Assembly (NCBI GenBank): GCA_011390415.1 | Contig: JAABSL010000313.1 | Coordinates: 1-43,234, forward strand | DNA length: 43,234 nt | DNA from: Desulfobacteraceae bacterium | GTDB taxonomy: Bacteria > Desulfobacterota > Desulfobacteria > Desulfobacterales > Desulfosalsimonadaceae | Direction: 5' to 3' | In this document: piece after piece, positions 36,502 through 43,234 of the stretch | Position numbering within the stretch: position 1 is the first letter of the stretch | Layout: the number at the start of each line of letters is the position of its first letter | The notes under the pieces: generated by a model | The model's input: the letters and a program-made list of their open reading frames with translations, nothing else | What the model was told of the DNA's origin: nothing | Databases searched by the model: none | Position numbers and translations under genes: made by a program

Positions 36502-37065
36502 ATGAAAAAAATTGTCGCTGGTGTTATCTTTCTTGTTTGTTTCCTGATTGCTGTTTCACCCGGTTTTTGCCAGACAAAAAATCTCGTCACCAATGGCGGC
36601 TTTGAGACAAAAAAGGATGACAATCTGCCCGAAGGATGGAAGACAAAGACTTACCGGGGAACGTCTGCTGTTTTTGCATTTAATGATACGGAAAAACACG
36701 GCGGAGAATATTCATACATGATACAGATCGACCCGCCCGGGGGCAGTGTTCTTTTATATCCTGAAAATAATTTCACAAATATTGAACCCGGAAAGAAATA
36801 TCAGTTCAGCGCCTGGATAAAAGCAAAAGGCATGGGCTACAGCCCCAATTTTATTGCACCGGCCATACGGATTAACTATAAGCCCAAAAGGCTTTCACCG
36901 GTCCCCACGATCGATCTCATGCTGGAAATGAAAGGGGAAGGCGATTGGAAAAATCTGACCTTGACGACCATTGCCCCCCCCAATGCCGAAGAGATTACTG
37001 TTGATTTTCTGCTGACCAAGGGAACCGTCTGGATCGATGACATAGAAATCACCGAAGTTGAGTAA
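36502..37065 (+). CDS. Secreted carbohydrate-binding-module-like (CBM4/9-type) protein
   Basis: Signal MKKIVAGVIFLVCFLIAVSPGFCQ; NLVTNGGFETKKDDNLPEGWKTKTYRGTSAVF...HGGEYSYMIQID...NIEPGKKYQFSAWIKAKG; SD GGGGGAGG. Confidence 0.75.
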   Translation: MKKIVAGVIFLVCFLIAVSPGFCQTKNLVTNGGFETKKDDNLPEGWKTKTYRGTSAVFAFNDTEKHGGEYSYMIQIDPPGGSVLLYPENNFTNIEPGKKYQFSAWIKAKGMGYSPNFIAPAIRINYKPKRLSPVPTIDLMLEMKGEGDWKNLTLTTIAPPNAEEITVDFLLTKGTVWIDDIEITEVE

Positions 37066-37125
37066 TCCGGCCCGATACCTTCGCGGGCATTTCTTACATC
37101 TTGTATGAACAAAAATAGCGCTTTC

Positions 37126-37893
37126 TCAACGCAGGAGCTTTTCTTTTAAAAGCGCCTGCGTTTCTTTTTTCACGCCCGCTTTGATTGCCAGGTATTCGGC
37201 GGCGGATCCGTAATTGCGCCGCAGGTGATCGATGAGTGCATGAATACAATCCAGAGGAGCGGTAAGATACGGAACCAGTTTTTCGGGATCAACACCATAG
37301 GAGGCGATCACCTCCAAAAACTTCGGCAGCACTACGGCAATATATTTGTTGGATAACTGGTGATCCTGCACGACGGTTTCTTCATCAACGCCCAGCATCA
37401 GGAGAATCAAGGCTGCACAGGTTCCGGTCCTGTCTTTGCCGCCGGTACAGTGAAAAAGCAACGCCGTGTCTTTTGCATCAGCAATGGAATTAATCACCTC
37501 GCCCCACACGTCTCCGGCATTTTCAATATTTTGAATGTAGCCGTTCACCATAAAATCAGGGGTCATCCACTCATCATCCCCCTGCTTCAAGCGATTCATG
37601 GCTTCAACAAAATCGAACTTGCCGTGAGCCACGGGCAAATTGACATGGACAATGGAGTTGTCTTCGGGCAGGTTATCCGGGGCTTCGCTTACTTCGGCCG
37701 GTGTCCGGAAATCAAACACCCGGCCAATGCCGATATGGCGGATCACCTGATGGTCTTTTTCCGTCAGCCGGGACAAACCGTCAGACCTGAAGACTTTTCC
37801 CCACTTGACCTCGCGGCCGTCGATGGTTTTGTAGCCGCCGATGTCCCGAAAGTTTACAGCCCCCTCCAACTGAACCAGCCGTTCCCCACTCAT
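37126..37893 (-). CDS. Tyrosine-protein phosphatase (Y_phosphatase3-like)
   Basis: 255 aa; AVNFRDIGGYKTIDGREVKWGKVFRSDGLSRLTEKD; P-loop LLFHCTGGKDRTGTCAALIL. Confidence 0.92.
   Translation of the reverse strand: MSGERLVQLEGAVNFRDIGGYKTIDGREVKWGKVFRSDGLSRLTEKDHQVIRHIGIGRVFDFRTPAEVSEAPDNLPEDNSIVHVNLPVAHGKFDFVEAMNRLKQGDDEWMTPDFMVNGYIQNIENAGDVWGEVINSIADAKDTALLFHCTGGKDRTGTCAALILLMLGVDEETVVQDHQLSNKYIAVVLPKFLEVIASYGVDPEKLVPYLTAPLDCIHALIDHLRRNYGSAAEYLAIKAGVKKETQALLKEKLLR
37128..37170 (+). terminator. Intrinsic terminator for the upstream plus-strand gene, inside the convergent phosphatase CDS
   Basis: AACGCAGG-A-GCTTTT CTTTT AAAAGC-G-CCTGCGTT followed by TCTTTTTT. Confidence 0.8.
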
Positions 37894-38213
37894 TTTCTGT
37901 CTCCCATTAGAATTGATTCCCTTTTACTTTTAGCACCACAGGCAATTGGATTAAAAGCCTGTTTTATGATTGGAATCCGTTTATAAATAGTACGTGCTAA
38001 TATATCGGGAAGAAAATTTTCGGGCAAGCATAAAACAAAACCGTGTTGTCATGCGTATGCATCGAAAACCAGAAGACAACACCGTCTTTTTGATAAACTT
38101 ATTGGGGTGCCATCGTCATTGAAAAGTTAAAAATAATCAGTTAATATGTAGTTCTGGCGGAGCGATTTTCACGCTTTTCTGCTTTCAAAAATTAAACCAC
38201 CGGAGACACCATC

Positions 38214-39545
38214 ATGCCCCATACCGAAACCGCACCTGTTTTTCATTACCCTGAAAAAATACTGCAGCAGCTCATCCGTTTCGACACCACCAATCCGCCA
38301 GGCAAAGAGAAAGCCTGTATTCACTATATCGCCGACCTTTTGAAACAGCACGGCATTGAATCAACCTTAATCGCAAAAGATCCTGATCGCCCCAATTTGA
38401 TTGCCCGGTTCAAAGGGCGCAATAATGCACCGCCGCTGCTCGTGTACGGACACGCGGATGTAGTCAATACGGACAACCAGGCATGGCGGCATCCGCCGTT
38501 TGAAGGAAAAATAGCAGACGGATATGTCTGGGGACGCGGGGCCCTGGATATGAAGGGAATGCTTGCCATGGCCATTGCCGCGATTTTAAGGGCAAACGCC
38601 GAAAATTTAAAACCGGAAGGCGACATTGTTTTTGCCGTGCTCAGCGACGAAGAAGCCGGCGGGAATTTCGGGGCCCGGTTTCTGGTTGAAAATCACCCGG
38701 AACAGTTTTCCGGCATCCGGTATGCCATCGGCGAATTCGGTGCCTGCGCCATTTACGTGGGCCGGCAGAAATTCTATCCCATCCAGGTATCGGAAAAACA
38801 GGTCTGCTGGATAGAGGCAAAAATCAAAGGCCCGGGGGGTCATGGCTCATTTCCGTTGAAAAACAGCGCCATGGCCAAAACCGGCCGGTTTATCCACAGG
38901 ATCAGCACATCAAATCTGCCGCCGCACATCACCCCTGTTCCCCGCAGCATGATTCAAACCATTGCATCCGCCCTGCAGCTGCCGGCAGGGTTCATGCTGC
39001 GGCAGCTGCTCAATCCGCTGCTGACGAAAACCATGTTAAAGCTTCTCGGCGCCCGGGGAGACAAATTCAAACCCATGCTTTACAACACCATTAACCCCAC
39101 CGTCATCAACGGCGGCAGTAAAATCAATGTCATCCCCTCGGAAATAACGCTTCAGCTTGATTGCCGCCTTTTGCCGGGATTTACGCCAGACAACCTGATC
39201 GCGGAACTCCGGGCGGCCACCGGAATGGATGCCGACATCCGCATCATCAGTGACATCCCGGTTCCAGCCCAACCGGACCTGGGAATGTTCGGTCTTCTCG
39301 CCGACATTCTGCAAGAAGCGGATCCGGAGGGTATTCCCGTGCAAATGCTGCTCCCCGGTGCAACGGACGGACGATTTTTTTCACGCTTAAACATCCAGAC
39401 CTACGGGTTTACGCCCATGAATCTGCCGCCGGAATTTGATTTTTTCTCCACCATTCACGCCGCAGATGAACGGGTGCCTGTGGACGCTGTCCGTTTTGGC
39501 GCCGATACGATCTTCCGGCTGTTTCAGCAATACAGACAGATCTGA
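38214..39545 (+). CDS. M20 family metallopeptidase
   Basis: 443 aa; RFDTTNPPGKE, LLVYGHADVV, YVWGRGALDMKGMLAM, LSDEEAGGNFGARFLVEN. Confidence 0.93.
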   Translation: MPHTETAPVFHYPEKILQQLIRFDTTNPPGKEKACIHYIADLLKQHGIESTLIAKDPDRPNLIARFKGRNNAPPLLVYGHADVVNTDNQAWRHPPFEGKIADGYVWGRGALDMKGMLAMAIAAILRANAENLKPEGDIVFAVLSDEEAGGNFGARFLVENHPEQFSGIRYAIGEFGACAIYVGRQKFYPIQVSEKQVCWIEAKIKGPGGHGSFPLKNSAMAKTGRFIHRISTSNLPPHITPVPRSMIQTIASALQLPAGFMLRQLLNPLLTKTMLKLLGARGDKFKPMLYNTINPTVINGGSKINVIPSEITLQLDCRLLPGFTPDNLIAELRAATGMDADIRIISDIPVPAQPDLGMFGLLADILQEADPEGIPVQMLLPGATDGRFFSRLNIQTYGFTPMNLPPEFDFFSTIHAADERVPVDAVRFGADTIFRLFQQYRQI

Positions 39546-39592
39546 GGCGTTTTGAATTACATTTTTTTATATTAAGTTTCAGAGCCCGAACA

Positions 39593-41863
39593 ATGAATCC
39601 TTCGCATTCAAATATAGTGAACTGGCTCCCGCTGGCACCGGACAAAATAGCCAGCATCCGAACCATATTTTCAGACCTGTTTCCCGTGTCTGAAAATGGC
39701 GATCTGGCAGAACAGATTTCCGATTACTGGATCACGACGCTCAAAAATACCTGGGTGCAGAAACCGGACGCCATCCGGCAAAAAGACCTGGCATACCGAC
39801 CCGATGATCCCCTCTCCCGTATTCACCAGAAAACAGTGGTCATCGCCTATGCGGACAGTATTTTTGCAAAGGGTGAAAAAACACTAAAGACCCTGGATCA
39901 ATTTCTGAACCGCTATTTTCCCGCAATCGGCGGGTTGCACATTTTACCCGCCTGCCAGGTGGATCGGACCCGATTCAATGACGGCTATTTTTCTCAGATT
40001 CTCAGAAATAAAATTGATCCTGTATTCGGCACCAATCAGCTGTTTTCCGATATGGCGGAAAAATATTTTTCCATGACGGATTTTGTGTTAAATCATGTGG
40101 ATATCGCAAACCCCCGGTTCCAGTCCTATTTAAACGGTGATGACGTCAGCGGGGACTGTTTTTTCATTTTTTCAGAAACAGAATATCAAAAACGCAACGC
40201 AGACAAAGACTTTGACGCTATTTTCCGGCCCCGGCCGTTTCCGCTGTTCACAATTTTCCGGCGGGTGCCCGCAGACAGGCGGTTTGCGGAGATGGATGCT
40301 GCCGGCCGGGTGCTGGCAATGAATCAATGCCTGGCTCCGGGCCGGCTGCCGGAAGCGGTCCTTGCCCTGTTGTCGATTTTTAAAAAAATCCAGAACGACC
40401 AGATGCTGCTGGAAACCGATTATATTCATATTTCTGATTTTATAAAATATCTGAAGCTACACACGGCCGCATCTCCCGATGACGTGTTTACCCTTTCAGA
40501 AACCCAGGAGACCGGTCATCCGCCGTATATTTTCAAAAAATCCATCCGGACAAAAGCCGACCTGCTGGCAACCCTGGGGTATGATGCGGAAACCGCCCGA
40601 AAATATGCCGCTGTATTTGAAGAAAATGATGCCGTCATTTTTGGCGATGAAATCCGGGCATTGACCACTTTCAGCCACGTTCAGGTGGATTTGAACACCT
40701 CCACTTTTGAAGGCCTAAAAATGCTTTGCGATGATTTTACCTGGTACCTGTCACAGGACCTGAACATGCTTCGCCTGGATGCGGCCAACTATGCATTTAA
40801 GCGCTGGAAAACCACCTGCTTCGGGCTGCCCGAAGTCAAACGCCTGATGGAGATCCTGTATCTGTCCATGGATTGTGTGTCCCCGAGGATTGTGGCCAAC
40901 CTGGAAGTCAACGATCAACTGAGCGCAATTCTGAACCAGATGGCGGACCGGGAGACCCCGCCGCCGATGATGTATGATTTTCACCTACCGTGCCTGCTGC
41001 CGGTGATTTTCAACACAAAAGACACGAACATCGCCGCACGCATTTTTGACATGATCCGCCAATATGATATTTCAGAACAAAGTCTCCGTTTCAGTGTGGC
41101 AGATACCCATGACGGCAAGTCCGTGCGCGGCAGCCTGGATCTTTTAACCCCTTTTGAACGGCAGAACCTTGCGCAAATTGTTGAAACCAACGGCGGCAGA
41201 ATTAAAACCCGAACGGTGATTCACGGTACGGAACCCTATGAGCTGTGCACTTCCACAAGAGACGCGTTACTCAAAATTGATGATCCGACGCTGGAAGCAG
41301 ACCGGTTTCTGGCCTTTTACACCATGGCGTTTGCCCTGATGGGAAGGCATGTCAAATCCATCTATTTTAATGATCTGATGGGGCTTGTCAATGATTACGA
41401 CCGGATGGCCAAAACCGGTGAACTCAGGGATATCAAACGGACAAAATCAGATTATGGATGGCTCCGAAAACAGCTCGACGATCCGGACACCGTTTTTTCA
41501 AAAATCGCCAGCGGCATTAACCACCTGATTGCTGTTGTTGATGCCGATCCCGCCCTTTGCTTCCGCGGCAGTGAAGCGGAAATGATTTCAGCCGGCAATC
41601 CCGCGGTGGCGTGCATCTTCAACCATTATGAGCGGGATTTTACCCTGACGATCATCAACACCTCTGATAAGAAAACATCCGGGCAGATTGATTTATCCGG
41701 CCTAAAGGGCATTGTGCCGACGCAAGTAAACGACCAGTTCAGCGGGCAATCCATTGAGACAATAAAACAAAAATTGCAAATTACATTAAAGCCGTTTGGA
41801 CGTTTATGGCTCAAAGAAGGTCGGCTCACGCCACAAACAACGGCACATGCGCAAACCGATTGA
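39593..41863 (+). CDS. GH13 sucrose/glycosyl phosphorylase-like enzyme (GH13_18-like)
   Basis: 756 aa; MTDFVLNHVDIANPRFQSYL, LNMLRLDAANYAFKRW (nucleophile Asp), RIVANLEVN (acid/base Glu), SVADTHDGKSVRG. Confidence 0.82.
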   Translation: MNPSHSNIVNWLPLAPDKIASIRTIFSDLFPVSENGDLAEQISDYWITTLKNTWVQKPDAIRQKDLAYRPDDPLSRIHQKTVVIAYADSIFAKGEKTLKTLDQFLNRYFPAIGGLHILPACQVDRTRFNDGYFSQILRNKIDPVFGTNQLFSDMAEKYFSMTDFVLNHVDIANPRFQSYLNGDDVSGDCFFIFSETEYQKRNADKDFDAIFRPRPFPLFTIFRRVPADRRFAEMDAAGRVLAMNQCLAPGRLPEAVLALLSIFKKIQNDQMLLETDYIHISDFIKYLKLHTAASPDDVFTLSETQETGHPPYIFKKSIRTKADLLATLGYDAETARKYAAVFEENDAVIFGDEIRALTTFSHVQVDLNTSTFEGLKMLCDDFTWYLSQDLNMLRLDAANYAFKRWKTTCFGLPEVKRLMEILYLSMDCVSPRIVANLEVNDQLSAILNQMADRETPPPMMYDFHLPCLLPVIFNTKDTNIAARIFDMIRQYDISEQSLRFSVADTHDGKSVRGSLDLLTPFERQNLAQIVETNGGRIKTRTVIHGTEPYELCTSTRDALLKIDDPTLEADRFLAFYTMAFALMGRHVKSIYFNDLMGLVNDYDRMAKTGELRDIKRTKSDYGWLRKQLDDPDTVFSKIASGINHLIAVVDADPALCFRGSEAEMISAGNPAVACIFNHYERDFTLTIINTSDKKTSGQIDLSGLKGIVPTQVNDQFSGQSIETIKQKLQITLKPFGRLWLKEGRLTPQTTAHAQTD

Positions 41864-43234
41864 CGTCGAACAATCCCCTGTCCGTGATCTTTAATTCCGG
41901 GATAACCGGGAGTGCCAGAAAAGAAAGCATCATAAACGGGTCCGGGAGGACACTTCCGAAGGTGCGGGCCGCTTGGGTCAGGGCATCCATTTGACACCTT
42001 ATGGTTTCCATGGGTTGATCGGACATCAGGCCGGCAATGGGAAGCGGCAGTTCGGCGGATACCTTTCCGTCACATGCGGCCGTCAGACCGCCGCTGCGCT
42101 CTATGATGCGGACGACGGCTATTTTCATGTCATGATCGTTGGTGCCGACGACAATAATATTGTGGGAATCATGGGCCACACTGCCGGCTATGGCCCCTTT
42201 TTGAAGTCCGAAACCGGAAACAAATCCTTTGCCGATATTGCCGGTGCCCTTATGCCGTTCGATGACGGCAATTTTCAAAATATCCCGGGAAATATCGGCA
42301 ACCGCCAGATTGCCGGTCCTCTTGACCGGTTTCACCTGCTGACGGGTCATGATCTGTCCCGGTACCAATTCAATAACCCGGATATTCTCTCCTTCCGCTT
42401 TGATCGTAAAATCAATGGAACCGGCGTTGACATTCATGGTTGAGGGGCAGTTCAGTGTTTTGCCAAAATCCAGATCCGGGCTCAGCTGTCCGCCTTCAGC
42501 CACCCGGATGCCCGCGGTGTAGACTTCTTCTGCCACCGGCTTGTTGAGATCGGGAAACACCACCATATCGGCTTTCCGGCCCGGGGCGATGGCCCCTAAA
42601 TGAGACAGCCCGAAATAGCAGGCCGGGTTCACGGTTCCGATCTGAATAGCAGTCACCGGATCAAGTCCCGACTGAATCGCTTTTCGGATATTAAAGTCAA
42701 TATGGCCTTCTTTGCAGATATCATCCGGGTGCCGGTCATCGGTGCACCACATGATCCTGTGGGCCGTCTTTTCAGTGATGACGGGCAGCAGCGCATCCAG
42801 ATTTTTAGCGCCCGTACCTTCCCGGATCATGATATGCATGCCGGCCCGCAGTTTTTCCATGGCTTCTTCGGCGGAAACGCATTCGTGATCGCTTGAAATT
42901 CCGGCCGCAATATAAGCATTTAAGTCCTGGCCGGTCAGTCCCGGGCAATGGCCGTCCACCGGTTTATGGCGGGTTCGGGCATCTTTGATTTTTTGCATGA
43001 CGGATTCATCCCTGAAAATAACGCCGGGAAAATTCATCATTTCCGCCAGGGCAACAATCCGTTCGCGGGCCAGGTAAGGCCTGATGGTTTCCGGTCCCAG
43101 GACGGCACCCGCGGTTTCCATCAGAGTGGCCGGCACACAGGACGGGAGGGTAAAAAATATGTTGACCGGCAGATTCTCACCCGCCGCCAGCATATAATCG
43201 ATCCCGGCAGTCCCCATCACATTGGCAATCTCAT
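41826..43234 (-). CDS. ade: Adenine deaminase (partial, N-terminus beyond right edge)
   Basis: Frame stays open to the window edge (EIANVMGTAGIDYMLAAGENLPVNIFFTLPSCVPAT...); DGHCPGLTGQDLNAYIAAGISSDHECVSAEEAMEKLRAGMHIMIREG; TDDRHPDDICKEGHID. Confidence 0.93.
   Translation of the reverse strand, partial: EIANVMGTAGIDYMLAAGENLPVNIFFTLPSCVPATLMETAGAVLGPETIRPYLARERIVALAEMMNFPGVIFRDESVMQKIKDARTRHKPVDGHCPGLTGQDLNAYIAAGISSDHECVSAEEAMEKLRAGMHIMIREGTGAKNLDALLPVITEKTAHRIMWCTDDRHPDDICKEGHIDFNIRKAIQSGLDPVTAIQIGTVNPACYFGLSHLGAIAPGRKADMVVFPDLNKPVAEEVYTAGIRVAEGGQLSPDLDFGKTLNCPSTMNVNAGSIDFTIKAEGENIRVIELVPGQIMTRQQVKPVKRTGNLAVADISRDILKIAVIERHKGTGNIGKGFVSGFGLQKGAIAGSVAHDSHNIIVVGTNDHDMKIAVVRIIERSGGLTAACDGKVSAELPLPIAGLMSDQPMETIRCQMDALTQAARTFGSVLPDPFMMLSFLALPVIPELKITDRGLFDVNRFAHVPLFVA

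Noticed and set aside
37360-37986. 208-aa plus-strand ORF
   Set aside because: Antisense to the tyrosine phosphatase, which has clear catalytic motifs.
38041-38090. GTGTTGTC...GACAACAC inverted repeat upstream of the M20 peptidase
   Set aside because: Only 8 bp with a 24-nt loop, divergent intergenic position; too weak to call a terminator or operator.
41973-42443. 156-aa plus-strand ORF
   Set aside because: Antisense to adenine deaminase.

Overview
Gene-dense window whose gene content resembles an anaerobic, sulfate-reducer-like Deltaproteobacterium/Desulfobacterota (inferred from gene content only). Five blocks are visible. (1) About 1-10.7 kb, minus strand: a signalling cluster with an MglA-type small GTPase, two Roadblock/LC7-like proteins, a REC+DUF4388/PATAN-like response regulator, a zinc-ribbon/Cache-like/HAMP receptor that stops after HAMP, a TPR-fused PilB/GspE ATPase, a PilZ protein and a class III nucleotide cyclase that runs off the left edge. 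(2) 10.8-24 kb, minus strand: mostly housekeeping genes (purB, AMIN/amidase_3 lipoprotein, mutS, LapA-like, UPF0280, dGTPase-like HD protein, ATP-grasp, LolB/DUF4292-like lipoprotein, TPR lipoprotein, rpoH), then a plus-strand tRNA-Arg(TCT). (3) 24.8-34 kb, plus strand: crotonase, then paaK / tandem-ACT protein / livKHMGF ABC transporter / divergent second paaK. This operon is preceded by a leader with a Phe/Tyr-rich 18-codon mini-ORF, mutually exclusive hairpins and an intrinsic terminator, i.e. a candidate aromatic amino acid attenuator. (4) 34-36.2 kb, minus strand: four tandem paralogous small lipoproteins with a conserved CRSC motif. (5) 36.5-43.2 kb: secreted CBM-like protein, tyrosine phosphatase, M20 peptidase, a GH13 sucrose-phosphorylase-like enzyme with an apparent insertion, and a partial adenine deaminase. 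Several intergenic inverted-repeat elements are also present. The strongest candidates for something undescribed are the paaK-operon leader, the MglA/Roadblock/PATAN cluster and the four-lipoprotein array. No CRISPR array, rRNA, transposase or prophage was seen. All family calls come from reading motifs by eye; no database search was run.
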